From NCBI GenBank assembly GCA_964509075.1, contig CAZDWC010000003.1, positions 62,001 through 126,000 on the forward strand: 64,000 bases of DNA, in the 5' to 3' direction. The position numbers were made by a program, and so were the translations under genes. Shown here piece by piece: positions 1 to 8,653 of the stretch (positions are counted from its first letter, which is position 1; each line of letters opens with the position of its first letter). This DNA is from UBA7239 sp964509075 (GTDB lineage Bacteria > Pseudomonadota > Gammaproteobacteria > Pseudomonadales > UBA7239). Below the pieces are notes generated by a model. The model did not search any database. It saw only the letters and a program-made list of their open reading frames with translations, and was not told the DNA's origin.

Positions 1-593
1 GTTTTGAACTGATTTTTGCACCGGGATTTTCCACCAAACAGGAAATTTCGGATATCTCCGGTCGCGGTGTGGGCATGGATGTGGTGAAAACCAAGATTGC
101 CCAACTCAACGGCTCCATTGATATCCAGTCCAAACTGGGTGAAGGCACTCGATTTGCGATCAAGGTGCCGCTCACGCTCGCCATCATGCCCACCTTGATG
201 GTAATGCTGGAACACCAGACATTTGCTCTGCCGCTTGTGAGTGTGAATGAAATTTTCCATCTGGATCTGACCAAAACCAATGTGGTTGACGGGCAGGAAG
301 TGATTCTGGTGCGAGACAAGGCACTGCCATTGTTTCATCTCAAGCGATGGCTGGTTCATTCCGGTAACAGCAATACTGTTTCAGACAGTGCGCACGTGGT
401 TATTGTATCTGTAGGTTCGCAGCGAGTTGGATTCGTTGTGGATCAATTGATCGGGCAGGAAGAAGTGGTGATCAAACCGCTGGGCAAGATGTTGCAAGGT
501 ACACCTGGCATGTCCGGAGCTACCATCACCGGCGATGGCACCATTGCGCTGATTCTGGATGTGCCTTCCATGTTGAAACGTTACGCGGGCTAG
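1..593 (+). CDS. cheA: Chemotaxis histidine kinase CheA, C-terminal fragment
   Basis: The 5' part lies outside the window; the first complete codon begins at base 3. The visible 196 residues start in the ATP-binding domain with the G2-box motif GRGVGMDVVK and continue into the CheW-like P5 regulatory domain (VKVPLTLAIMPTLMV, then VDQLIGQEEVVIKPLG). CheA autophosphorylates in receptor arrays and passes phosphate to CheY and CheB. The stop codon abuts cheB, whose own ATG lies 15 bases further on, so the two are co-transcribed. Only the C-terminus can be judged, but the identification is firm. Confidence 0.96.
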   Translation, partial: FELIFAPGFSTKQEISDISGRGVGMDVVKTKIAQLNGSIDIQSKLGEGTRFAIKVPLTLAIMPTLMVMLEHQTFALPLVSVNEIFHLDLTKTNVVDGQEVILVRDKALPLFHLKRWLVHSGNSNTVSDSAHVVIVSVGSQRVGFVVDQLIGQEEVVIKPLGKMLQGTPGMSGATITGDGTIALILDVPSMLKRYAG

Positions 594-607
594 TGGCGGA
601 GAGGTCT

Positions 608-1729
608 ATGTCCTATTCAGTCCTTATCGTTGATGACTCGCGGTTTTTTCGTCGCCATCTCACCGATATTATCAATGCCAATCCAGAGTTTCGTGTCATC
701 GGCTGTGCCGAGAACGGCATACAGGCGGTAGAGATGGCGGCATCGCTCAAGCCGGATGTCATCACCATGGATTATGAAATGCCGGGTATGGACGGGCTTT
801 CCGCCGTGCGCCATATCATGCGTGACAATCCCACACCCATTCTCATGTTGTCTTCGCTGACCTACGAAGGTGCCCGCGTTACATTCGATGCTCTGGAAGC
901 AGGTGCGCTGGATTTTCTGCCGAAAAAATTCGACCAGATTGCCGTACATGACAACCGTATCAAAAGCGAAATACATGAGCGTCTGCTCAGTGTGGTGGGC
1001 AAGATGGCTCGCAAACCGCTTGCTGCGTCTGCTGCAGTCTCCGGAGCTGCTGCTTCGGTATCGGCAGTAGCTGCCGAGACGGCGCAGCCTGCTGCTGTAC
1101 AGCCGGCAAAATCTGTTGTGCCACCAGCCGCGACAAAGTCATCAACTCGCGTTGTACCGGTCGCTTGTCGTCTGCTTGTGCTGGGCGCTTCAACCGGTGG
1201 GCCGATGGCCATTGGCCAGATTCTGCGCAATCTGCCTGCAAGTTTTTCAGTGCCGATTGTCATTGTGCAGCATATGCCTCCACTTTTTACGCGCGAGTTT
1301 TCCGAAAGACTGGACCGTTTATCTGCATTGCAAGTAAAAGAGGCTGAAGAGGGCGATCTGCTGAAAGCCGGTTGCGTGCTGGTTGCTCCTGGCGGAAAAC
1401 AATTGCTGTTTGACGCGAAAGGGAATGGCGCGATTACTTTGCGTGAAGAACGGGATGAACGCATTCTGTATCAGCCTTCAGTTGATATTACGCTCGGCTC
1501 GGCAGCCAGTTGTTTCGGTAATGGTGTGCTGGCTGTTGTCATGACTGGCATGGGTGAAGATGGGTGTCGCGGTGCGAAAATCGTCAAGGATCATGGTGGC
1601 AATGTCTGGATACAGGATGAATCGAGCTGTGTGGTTTATGGCATGCCGGGTGCAATTGCCCGCAAGGGGCTGAGTGACAAGACTGTCAAACTGGACGATC
1701 TGGGAAGCGAACTCTCCAGGTTGCGCTGA
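608..1729 (+). CDS. cheB: Chemotaxis response regulator / protein-glutamate methylesterase CheB
   Basis: 373 residues. The N-terminal receiver domain has the acidic pair D9-D10 and phospho-acceptor D55 (TMDYEMPGMDG). An Ala/Pro-rich linker spans about 130-190. The C-terminal methylesterase domain carries the catalytic Ser (LGASTGGP), His (VIVQHMPP) and Asp (MTGMGEDG). CheB demethylates and deamidates chemoreceptors, resetting CheA activity during adaptation. An upstream in-frame GTG at 593 would add five residues, but GGAGAGG lies directly before the ATG at 608, so that start is preferred. It sits between cheA and motC on one apparent transcript. Confidence 0.96.
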   Translation: MSYSVLIVDDSRFFRRHLTDIINANPEFRVIGCAENGIQAVEMAASLKPDVITMDYEMPGMDGLSAVRHIMRDNPTPILMLSSLTYEGARVTFDALEAGALDFLPKKFDQIAVHDNRIKSEIHERLLSVVGKMARKPLAASAAVSGAAASVSAVAAETAQPAAVQPAKSVVPPAATKSSTRVVPVACRLLVLGASTGGPMAIGQILRNLPASFSVPIVIVQHMPPLFTREFSERLDRLSALQVKEAEEGDLLKAGCVLVAPGGKQLLFDAKGNGAITLREERDERILYQPSVDITLGSAASCFGNGVLAVVMTGMGEDGCRGAKIVKDHGGNVWIQDESSCVVYGMPGAIARKGLSDKTVKLDDLGSELSRLR

Positions 1730-1741
1730 AAAGGTTGATGC

Positions 1742-2482
1742 ATGGATCTGTTGAGCCTGCTGGGTATTATTGTCGGCATTGCCGCTATCCTGGCCGGCAA
1801 CATGGCGGAGGGCGGCAGTGTTGGTGTGCTGTTGAACGGGCCTGCTGCCATGATCGTATTGGGTGGCACAGCCGGTGCAGCCATCCTGCAAACACCGGCC
1901 TCACATATGCGATTTGCGCTGCGGATGTTGCCCTGGATTTTTAATCCCCCGGAAATCGAAATGGAAAAAATGCGCAATCGAATTCTCAACTGGGCGGCCA
2001 TTGCCCGGCGCGAGGGTTTGCTGGGTCTGGAAAATGTTTCCGACAATGAAAAAAACCTGTTTGCACGCCGAGGCTTGCAGATGATGGTGGATGGCAGCGA
2101 ACCGCAGATGATTCGCGATGCGATGGAAATGGATATCTACCTGCATGAGCAGAGGGAGCTCGGTGGTGCGCATTTCTATGAGGCGATGGGCGGCTACGCG
2201 CCGACCATCGGTATTATCGGTGCCGTACTGGGGCTGATACAGGTCATGACGCATCTGGCAGAGCCCGAACAGTTGGGCGGCGGCATTGCAGTGGCCTTTG
2301 TTGCGACTGTTTACGGTGTCAGTTTCGCCAACCTGTTGATGTTGCCTGTCGCCAACAAGCTCAAATATATCGTGCATGAGCGTGTAAATTTTCATGAAAT
2401 GATTGCCGAGGGTATTGTCTCGATTGCAGACGGTGAACATCCGCGTTCCATCCAGCTGAAACTTGCGGGCTTTTTCGGATGA
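1742..2482 (+). CDS. motC: Flagellar motor stator protein MotC (MotA/PomA family)
   Basis: 246 residues with the family layout: two hydrophobic segments near the N-terminus (about 3-20 and 30-50), a cytoplasmic loop of roughly 100 residues, and two more segments around 150-200 (APTIGIIGAVLGLIQVM is the conserved third-helix motif). MotA-type subunits form the ion channel of the stator with MotB-type subunits. The name MotC follows the position directly after cheB and before a MotB-like gene, the arrangement of the second stator pair in pseudomonads. The stop overlaps the motD start (ATGA), indicating translational coupling. The coupling ion cannot be deduced with confidence. Confidence 0.92.
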   Translation: MDLLSLLGIIVGIAAILAGNMAEGGSVGVLLNGPAAMIVLGGTAGAAILQTPASHMRFALRMLPWIFNPPEIEMEKMRNRILNWAAIARREGLLGLENVSDNEKNLFARRGLQMMVDGSEPQMIRDAMEMDIYLHEQRELGGAHFYEAMGGYAPTIGIIGAVLGLIQVMTHLAEPEQLGGGIAVAFVATVYGVSFANLLMLPVANKLKYIVHERVNFHEMIAEGIVSIADGEHPRSIQLKLAGFFG

Positions 2483-3336
2483 GACGCCGCCGACGCCTGC
2501 GCCGTCAAACTGCTGTTGCGGGTGGAGGGGCAGGACATGAACGCTGGCTGGTGTCGTATTCGGATTTCATGACACTGCTGTTGGCATTCTTTGTGGTGAT
2601 GTATTCAATCTCGCAAGTTAGTGAGTCAAAGTATCGTGTTTTGTCCCGGACCCTTACGGATTCTTTTTCGCAAACCGTCTCACAGCCGGGGCAGAAAAAA
2701 ACACTGGCCGAACCGGTAATGTTGTTGCCCCTGCTGGAATTGCCCGACCCCTTTGATGCAGCTCATGATAGTGATGCGGAAAGCGGTAACGCAACAAAAG
2801 ACAAATCAGCCGGGCAGGCTGACAACGGCCTGCAACAGGTAGCTAGCGGTATCCAGCGCGAGTTTTCTGCGCAGCTCGATCAGCAACAGATCAGCATGGC
2901 CGGCAATGACATGCAGCTGGAAATTACCTTCAGTAGCGATAGTCTGTTTGCCAGTGGCAGCGCGCGTCCCAGTGAGCAGGGTGAACGCATTTTTTTTGAT
3001 ATAGCAGCCATTTTACGCGGCAGCGCTGGTGATATTACCGTGGAAGGCCATACCGACAACGTGCCGATTACCAGTGCCATTTATCCGTCCAACTGGGAGT
3101 TGTCTGCTGCACGTGCTGCATCGGTGGTTGCGGTGCTGGCGGAGCACGGCGTTGATCCCAAGCGTCTTGCGGTAATTGGTTACGGCGAGTATCGGCCGAT
3201 AGGCAGTAATGTTTCCGAACGCAGCCGCATGAAAAACCGACGTGTGGTATTGATTATACACAAGGGCAGATCTGCGCGTGTGCAGGTACAGCAGAAGGAT
3301 TTGCCGGGTGCGAGGAATAACGCGCCTGTCGAATAG
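2479..3336 (+). CDS. motD: Flagellar motor stator protein MotD (MotB family, OmpA-like domain)
   Basis: 285 residues. A basic N-terminus (RRRRRLRR) precedes one transmembrane helix at about 26-45 with the MotB signature WLVSYSDFMTLLLAFFVVMY; the Asp of that motif is the ion-binding residue known from the family. A linker leads to a C-terminal OmpA-like peptidoglycan-binding domain (ITVEGHTDNVPI ... NWELSAARA ... NRRVVLIIHK). The protein anchors the stator to the cell wall. It overlaps motC by four bases. The next gene is cheW after a gap of about 100 bases, without the parC/parP genes found here in Pseudomonas. Confidence 0.93.
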   Translation: MRRRRRLRRQTAVAGGGAGHERWLVSYSDFMTLLLAFFVVMYSISQVSESKYRVLSRTLTDSFSQTVSQPGQKKTLAEPVMLLPLLELPDPFDAAHDSDAESGNATKDKSAGQADNGLQQVASGIQREFSAQLDQQQISMAGNDMQLEITFSSDSLFASGSARPSEQGERIFFDIAAILRGSAGDITVEGHTDNVPITSAIYPSNWELSAARAASVVAVLAEHGVDPKRLAVIGYGEYRPIGSNVSERSRMKNRRVVLIIHKGRSARVQVQQKDLPGARNNAPVE

Positions 3337-3437
3337 ATAAAAGGGTTATCGCGCCTGCAGAGACTCTGCATGGCAGCGCGAGGATTGTGTTCTATAGTGA
3401 AAACAGGTGTAGCTACTATCTTTTCAGGGAGACCTGC

Positions 3438-3923
3438 ATGACTGCCAAGGCCATCAAAACCAATCTCGCCGACGATCCCGTACTGCAGTGGGTGACATTC
3501 AGGCTGGATGGTGAATCCTATGGAATCAATGTTATGCAGGTGCAGGAGGTGTTGCGTTATACCGATATTGCGCCCGTGCCCGGGGCTCCCTCCTATGTGC
3601 TCGGCATTATCAACCTGCGCGGCAATGTGGTGACCATTATCGACACCCGCAACCGTTTTGGGCTACAGCCGGCAACAGTGAATGATGATACGCGTATTGT
3701 GGTGATAGAAGCGGAAAAACACGTGGTTGGCATTCTTGTCGACAGTGTGGCGGAAGTTGTTTATTTGCGTCAGTCTGAAATTGAAACACCTCCGAATGTC
3801 AGTAAGGACGACGGTTCAAAATTCATTCAGGGTGTATGCAAGAAAAATGATGACCTGCTCATTCTGGTTGACCTGGACAAGTTGTTGTCATCCGAAGAGT
3901 GGAAAGACATGGAAACCCTGTAA
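3438..3923 (+). CDS. cheW: Chemotaxis coupling protein CheW
   Basis: 161 residues forming a single CheW domain: QWVTFRLDGESYGINVMQVQEVLRY at the start, then the conserved VLGIINLRGNVVTIIDTRNRFGL core. CheW bridges chemoreceptors and CheA in polar arrays. An in-frame ATG at 3387 exists but would add a non-conserved extension; CAGGGAG lies just upstream of the ATG at 3438, so that start is taken. The DUF2802 gene follows after 14 bases and is probably co-transcribed. A weak TATAGT at 3393-3398 could be part of a local promoter, without a convincing -35. Confidence 0.95.
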   Translation: MTAKAIKTNLADDPVLQWVTFRLDGESYGINVMQVQEVLRYTDIAPVPGAPSYVLGIINLRGNVVTIIDTRNRFGLQPATVNDDTRIVVIEAEKHVVGILVDSVAEVVYLRQSEIETPPNVSKDDGSKFIQGVCKKNDDLLILVDLDKLLSSEEWKDMETL

Positions 3924-3937
3924 GCGGGAGAGCGTTC

Positions 3938-4342
3938 ATGCTGGATTCAATCGTCATTCAAATAGGGCTAGTCGTAGTTGCTGTTATGTCGGTAGCTGCA
4001 CTGGTGGTTTCAATGTTTGTGCTGATCAGGCATCAGCAGTTGGCTCAGGCTGTAGACGAGCGTCTGAAAACCATACGACTGGACGTCAATTCCATGAGCA
4101 GTGGCTCTGTAGGGGTGGGCAAGCGTTTGCAGGAAGTCGAGAAGAAACTTGCGCATAAAAGGGAAGCCGCTGTGCCGGTGGTTGAACAAGGCTATGAACC
4201 CTATTCACAGGCGACGCGCTTGCTGGATTCCGGCGCAAATATTGAAGATGTTGTGCGCAGTTGCGGTATCACTCGTGCAGAAGCCGAGTTGATGGGTTTG
4301 ATGCACAAGCAGATGAAGCGCCGGGGTTCACATCCCTGGTAG
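3938..4342 (+). CDS. DUF2802 domain protein, membrane-anchored
   Basis: 134 residues. One N-terminal transmembrane segment (about 5-28) is followed by a charged, probably coiled region and a C-terminal DUF2802 signature (LLDSGANIEDVVRSCGITRAEAELM) that resembles a helix-turn-helix-like fold. Proteins of this type follow cheW at the end of the pseudomonad chemotaxis cluster; their function is not established. GGGAGAG precedes the ATG at 3938; a longer version from 3899 would overlap the cheW tail. A role linked to chemotaxis arrays is inferred from position only. Confidence 0.8.
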   Translation: MLDSIVIQIGLVVVAVMSVAALVVSMFVLIRHQQLAQAVDERLKTIRLDVNSMSSGSVGVGKRLQEVEKKLAHKREAAVPVVEQGYEPYSQATRLLDSGANIEDVVRSCGITRAEAELMGLMHKQMKRRGSHPW

Positions 4343-4347
4343 GGTTC

Positions 4348-5208
4348 TTATTCCGCAGGGACGACGCGGATGGAAATGTCGCCAATTCCGCTGCTGTCCG
4401 TGCTGCGATGTACTGTATAACCATTGCGGGTTTCGTTTGATTCGCTGCTGATACCACCCAGACGAATCCATTCGCCGATGTGGCCGCTGATGCTGGTTTG
4501 CAGTTGTTGGGTATCGATGACGCCGCGTCGTGTGTCAGAAAACTTGTCATTGCTGGTTGAAATATCCAGCTGTACACGTTCGCCAACCACCCGTGCCGTG
4601 ACATAAAACCCTTGATTGGCGTTGGCATATTCCGTGGTTGGGTTCCCATAGCGGTCATAGCTGCGGTAGGGTGCGCTCTGGCCGGTGCTTATCCATGAGG
4701 GTGTCCCTTCCAGTACGCGTATCTGTTGGGATTGCTCTGTTGAGAGATGCCGCACTTCGCGGTTGGTCTGGACACGCACGCCATTGCTTTCCACTGTCAG
4801 CCCGCCGTCGCGGCTTCCTTCTCTTGAAACAGGCCCGTTGGCGCCGAGATAAACCTTGCCGGTACGAATGCCGCCGCTGACACCGGCGCTGCTGCCAATG
4901 CTTTCGCCGCTGGCATCATTGCGCACGCTGATCAGCAGGTTGCGTAAAGGTTTATCAATTTGGCCGATCAGTTTTTCGATCTGTGCATGCGTGGCTGGCG
5001 AGGCATTCACGACCAGCTGGTTGTTGTATTCGTTGACGGATTCTCCTTCTGCAAGCAATGCCTGCACAGTTGGTAGCAGTGGTGCCGCCGTCTGGTAGTG
5101 AAGTTCATAGACCTGCACGTTGCGTGAGCCTGCGTAGCTGGGGTTTCCCAGAAGCAGGAATGCGCAACAGAACAGGAATATCGTTGCGATGAGTGTGTTG
5201 CTGCGCAT
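4348..5208 (-). CDS. Secretin-N-like periplasmic protein without a secretin channel domain
   Basis: 286 residues. An N-terminal signal peptide (MRSNTLIATIFLFCCAFLLL, likely cleaved near SYA-G) precedes a short domain like the N-subdomains of secretins (YELHYQTAAPLLPTVQALL ... NQLVVNASPATHAQIEKLIGQIDKP). The rest is Ser/Gly-rich with beta-strand character and ends in RVVPAE. A true GspD/PilQ secretin is at least twice as long and has a C-terminal gate domain, which is absent. No secretion or pilus genes are adjacent. GAGGATGCGGCC before the ATG supports the start. Function unknown; envelope location is inferred from the signal peptide. It is convergent with the DUF2802 gene. Confidence 0.72.
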   Translation of the reverse strand: MRSNTLIATIFLFCCAFLLLGNPSYAGSRNVQVYELHYQTAAPLLPTVQALLAEGESVNEYNNQLVVNASPATHAQIEKLIGQIDKPLRNLLISVRNDASGESIGSSAGVSGGIRTGKVYLGANGPVSREGSRDGGLTVESNGVRVQTNREVRHLSTEQSQQIRVLEGTPSWISTGQSAPYRSYDRYGNPTTEYANANQGFYVTARVVGERVQLDISTSNDKFSDTRRGVIDTQQLQTSISGHIGEWIRLGGISSESNETRNGYTVHRSTDSSGIGDISIRVVPAE

Positions 5209-5236
5209 GGCCGCATCCTCATGGGTCAGGTTGTTG

Positions 5237-6124
5237 TCAGACGGTCATCCGCCGCAGGTCTGCGTCCTGGCTGGCGCTTTGCCAATGCAGTTCAAACTGT
5301 TCTTGCAGCTGTTTGGCGCGTGCGCGGTAGTCTGTGTAGCCGATACCTTGCACTATTTGTGAATTGGGCCGGAACAAGATGCCGTTGTCGTCAGCAAGCA
5401 GGAAGCAGGGTAGTTTGTCATTGCTGGCGGTCAGTTTGCGAATTTGTAATTTACTCGGACTGCGCTGGCAAGCGTGCAGCAGGCGATGGCCGTGTTCCAG
5501 TATCGGTCGTGTTTCACGCAGCAGGATGCGGATTTCGCTGTGTCGGCTGCGTTGTGCCAGTGCCATGACGGCTGTGACAAAATCGTCATGATCGTACAGC
5601 CAGGCCTCCAGATCATCGCTGAATATGGCCAATGTGCGCTTGGCATTTTGCGCCAGCTGCAGGCTCAGATGGCGGAAATCGTCGATGTGCTCCAGGCGAA
5701 TCAGTGCTGAGCCGCTGGCTTGCTGGCTGCGATCGGGTGGCAGGTGCAGCACGCAGCGTTGTTTGTCGGTATCTGCGACAAACCCCAATGCCTCCAGTGT
5801 TGTTTGCCAAAGCGCAGGATGTGGAGCCCACAGTTGTGACAAACCATGGCGCGGGGCATCCAGTACGGCAAAGCGCAGCAGTGCGGCACGGATGTCGTCG
5901 CAGTATTCTGCACGCGTACCGAGCCGTGCAATTTCACCATCCTGATTGATGCGCAGGTAGCCACCAGCCTCTGTACCGAGTGTCGCGAGGTAGTGCAGGG
6001 CGCTGGCGTCTTCGTTGTCGTCGCAAGACTGTGCAGACAGGAAGAGGCGACGCTTGCTCACAATATCCTGGTGCGATATCTGCCAGTCCAGTGTGCTGAC
6101 AGAGACTGGTGTGTACTCGTCCAT
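5237..6124 (-). CDS. GNAT-like acetyltransferase fused to a DUF7931-type C-terminal domain
   Basis: 295 residues. The N-terminal half (about 15-145) has the layout of a GNAT acyltransferase (GGYLRINQDGEIARLGTRAEY, then AVLDAPRHGLSQLWAPHP and LEALGF), though the acetyl-CoA pyrophosphate loop is poorly conserved. The C-terminal half (LAIFSDDLEAWLYDHDDFV ... ILLRETRPILEHGHRLLHACQ) matches the uncharacterised DUF7931 region often fused to GNAT domains in pseudomonads; it looks like a phospholipase-D-like fold without HKD motifs. The start is supported by AGGGGGAGG. Substrate unknown. It lies downstream of the 6155-6493 gene on the same strand. Confidence 0.68.
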   Translation of the reverse strand: MDEYTPVSVSTLDWQISHQDIVSKRRLFLSAQSCDDNEDASALHYLATLGTEAGGYLRINQDGEIARLGTRAEYCDDIRAALLRFAVLDAPRHGLSQLWAPHPALWQTTLEALGFVADTDKQRCVLHLPPDRSQQASGSALIRLEHIDDFRHLSLQLAQNAKRTLAIFSDDLEAWLYDHDDFVTAVMALAQRSRHSEIRILLRETRPILEHGHRLLHACQRSPSKLQIRKLTASNDKLPCFLLADDNGILFRPNSQIVQGIGYTDYRARAKQLQEQFELHWQSASQDADLRRMTV

Positions 6125-6154
6125 AACCTCCCCCTTTTTTTGATGGTGACGCGT

Positions 6155-6493
6155 TTATTGCGCAGCGGGAGATGTGGCAGGAGGGTTAAGTACGGCATGG
6201 ATCACGCGATCTTTTTCAAAGTACACAGTGAAATCGGCGTAGTGCCAGATGCTGATTGGTGGTTGACCTACGGGCGCATGTTTTTCCTGTGGCTCACCGA
6301 AGCGGCTCAGCACGCTGTCTTGGGAGCTGCCGCGTTGCGGCAGGCTGAGTCCGCGCTCAAGGCCTTGCTGACCAACGGGGATACGTATTTCGTCGGCAGC
6401 CACAACTGATGGCAGCAAGGTTGTGCTGCACAGAATCGCAAGCAGCAGCTGGGCACAAGGTGCGTGAATAAGATGTGCAATTGCCTGCTTCAT
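6155..6493 (-). CDS. Small secreted protein with a BamE/SmpA-like C-terminal region
   Basis: 112 residues. The N-terminus is a signal peptide (hydrophobic LLLAILCSTTLLPSVVAA, cleavage near AA-D). The mature part is about 75 residues and ends with DSVLSRFGEPQEKH ... ISIWHYADFTVYFEKDRVIHAVL, a pattern like that of small BamE-type proteins that pair a short helix with a three-stranded sheet. No lipobox Cys is seen, so it is probably soluble and periplasmic. An in-frame start further upstream (6619) would add 42 unconserved residues; GGAGG directly before the ATG at 6493 decides the start. Function unknown. Confidence 0.65.
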   Translation of the reverse strand: MKQAIAHLIHAPCAQLLLAILCSTTLLPSVVAADEIRIPVGQQGLERGLSLPQRGSSQDSVLSRFGEPQEKHAPVGQPPISIWHYADFTVYFEKDRVIHAVLNPPATSPAAQ

Positions 6494-6679
6494 GGTTGCC
6501 TCCTTTTGAGCAATACCCTGCCAGATCATAGCACGCAGGTTTGGCCTGCCAAGCGCGCCTGCGTCAAGCCTCGTGTGTAGTGACGTTTGGATGCGGTAGA
6601 ATGCCGGGCCTTCTTGCATTGTGATTTTTACTGAAATGCTTTCTGCCTGTCGTGCATTTGCCGTGAGTGCTTTGCTGCC

Positions 6680-7921
6680 GTGAACAGTCTTTCCTGGCTG
6701 GTGGGGCTGCGCTACCTGTCTGCCCGCAAGGGTAGCCGTTTCATGTCGCTATTTTCCTTCGCTTCGATCCTGGGTATGGCTGTCAGTGTCATGGCCATGG
6801 TGGTGGTGTTGTCGGTGATGAACGGCTTTGAGGGCGAAATGCGCGGGCGCATCCTGCATGCCATGCCCCATGCCCAGGTGATAGACAGCAAGGGGATCGC
6901 CGACTGGCCGTCGCTTGCCGCCACGCTGCGTGCACTGCCGGTGGTGAAAGGCGTATCGCCGCAGGATCGTGCGCGGGTGTTGGTGACATCCAGCGAGCGC
7001 GTGCGCGGAGCAGAGCTGTTTGGTGTGGAGCCGGCGCTGGAGGCGCAGGTGTCGCAGATCGATCAGTTCATGACCGATGGCAGCTGGCAGGATTTGCGAG
7101 CTGGCAGTTATGGCGTGGTGCTCGGACAGTCGCTGGCGCGGCAGTTGCGGGTTGTCGTCGGCGAAAGCATCACCATCATGCTGCCGCGCGTCAGTGTCAC
7201 ACCGCTGGGCCTGTTTCCGCGCAGTCGACGTTTTACCGTTGTCGGGATTTTTGCCGTTGGTGCACAGCTGGATTCCACGCAGCTGTATCTGCATCTGGAA
7301 GACGCAGGAAAACTGTTGCGCTATGGCAATCGCGTCGATGCATTACGCTTGCGCTTCGATGATGTCATGACTGCTCCGGAGCAACTGGAGTCGCTGAGCA
7401 GTCTGCCGGAACTTTCCGGTTTTACACTGCGCAGCTGGCGCGATGAAAACAGTACATTGTTCAATGCCATCCGCATGGAAAAAATCATGACATCGTTGAT
7501 GCTGTTCGTGATTGTTGCGGTTGCAATTTTTAATCTGGTTTCCATCCTGACCATGGCTGTTGCGGATCGTCGCACGGATATTGCGGTGTTGCGTACCATT
7601 GGTGCCGCGCGCAGTACCATCATGGCTATTTTCCTGATCTACGGTATGGCGATGGGCGTGATTGGAGTCGGGTTGGGCACGGTATTGGGGAGTGTGCTGG
7701 CCTTGCGTATCAGTGCGTTGACCTCATGGATAGAAAGCGCGGCGGGTTTGCGATTTATTGATCCTCAGGTATTTTTTATTTCGAGACTGCCGAGTGATTG
7801 GCACTGGCAGCAAACATTATTGATTGCAGTAATGGCCTTGGTGTTGTGTCTGCTGGCCGTGTTTTATCCGGCCTGGCGCGCCTCTACCATTCATCCGGCA
7901 GAAGCCCTGCGCTACGAATAG
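6680..7921 (+). CDS. lolC: Lipoprotein-releasing ABC transporter permease LolC
   Basis: 413 residues, starting at GTG. The N-terminal transmembrane helix carries the family motif VVVLSVMNGFEGEMRGRIL (about 40-60), a periplasmic MacB-PCD domain follows (to about 260), and three helices close the protein (FtsX domain, about 265-400, ending YPAWRASTIHPAEALRYE). LolCDE extracts mature lipoproteins from the inner membrane and hands them to LolA. Residues around TPLGLFPRSRRFTVVGIF are closer to LolC than LolE. It is first in the lolC-lolD-lolE order seen in E. coli, with lolD 12 bases downstream. Confidence 0.93.
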   Translation: MNSLSWLVGLRYLSARKGSRFMSLFSFASILGMAVSVMAMVVVLSVMNGFEGEMRGRILHAMPHAQVIDSKGIADWPSLAATLRALPVVKGVSPQDRARVLVTSSERVRGAELFGVEPALEAQVSQIDQFMTDGSWQDLRAGSYGVVLGQSLARQLRVVVGESITIMLPRVSVTPLGLFPRSRRFTVVGIFAVGAQLDSTQLYLHLEDAGKLLRYGNRVDALRLRFDDVMTAPEQLESLSSLPELSGFTLRSWRDENSTLFNAIRMEKIMTSLMLFVIVAVAIFNLVSILTMAVADRRTDIAVLRTIGAARSTIMAIFLIYGMAMGVIGVGLGTVLGSVLALRISALTSWIESAAGLRFIDPQVFFISRLPSDWHWQQTLLIAVMALVLCLLAVFYPAWRASTIHPAEALRYE

Positions 7922-7933
7922 GTTGATTGATTT

Positions 7934-8653
7934 ATGCATACAGACATGCAAGCGGAAACGGTTCTGGAATGCCGTCGGCTGGTCAAGTGCTATAGACAGG
8001 GGGAGCAGGATCTTCTGGTGCTGGATCATGTTGATCTGCGTATACAGTGTGGTGAACGTGTGGCGATTGTCGGCGCTTCGGGTTCGGGTAAATCAACATT
8101 GCTCAATCTGTTGGGCGGGCTTGATGAGCCGCAGGCAGGAGACGTGTTGATTGCCGGTAAAAGCTGGCAATCCATGCAGGAGACTGCGCGCGCCGCCTGG
8201 CGCAATCGCCAGCTGGGTTTTGTATACCAGTTTCACCATCTGCTCGCGGAGTTTTCCGCGCTGGAAAATGCGGCAATGCCGCTGCTGATTGCCGGACAGA
8301 AAAAACGTGACGCGCTGCTGCAAGCTGGTGAATTGTTGGCTGCAGTAGGGCTTGGGGCGCGACTTGAGCACAGGCCGGCGCAATTGTCGGGCGGTGAACG
8401 TCAGCGTGTGGCAATTGCGCGTGCGCTGGTCAACAAACCGGCTTGCGTGTTGATGGATGAACCCACGGGCAATCTCGATGCCGATAACGCACAACAGATT
8501 CACCGTCTGCTGAACGCCCTGAATAAAGAATACGGTATGGCTTTTGTGCTGGTGACACATGACCGGCAGCTCGCAGCCTTGCAAGATCGCTGTTTGGTGC
8601 TGGACCACGGTGTCTTGTGCGAACAGCCTGTGCGCGAACAGGCGATTGTCTGA
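7934..8653 (+). CDS. lolD: Lipoprotein-releasing ABC transporter ATPase LolD
   Basis: 239 residues. It has a full ABC ATPase motif set: Walker A GASGSGKST, Q-loop VYQFHHLL, signature LSGGERQRVAIARAL, Walker B CVLMDEPTGNLD and switch His in VLVTHD. The FHHLLAEFSALENAAMPLLI segment is typical of LolD. It powers lipoprotein release by LolC/LolE at the inner membrane. A second in-frame ATG lies four codons in (7946) and is an alternative start. Its stop overlaps the lolE start (TGATG), so the two are translationally coupled. Confidence 0.95.
   Translation: MHTDMQAETVLECRRLVKCYRQGEQDLLVLDHVDLRIQCGERVAIVGASGSGKSTLLNLLGGLDEPQAGDVLIAGKSWQSMQETARAAWRNRQLGFVYQFHHLLAEFSALENAAMPLLIAGQKKRDALLQAGELLAAVGLGARLEHRPAQLSGGERQRVAIARALVNKPACVLMDEPTGNLDADNAQQIHRLLNALNKEYGMAFVLVTHDRQLAALQDRCLVLDHGVLCEQPVREQAIV

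Noticed and set aside
3350..3380. GC-rich inverted repeat before cheW as a terminator of motD
   Set aside because: The stem is imperfect and has no T-run. It may slow transcription but I cannot support a terminator call.
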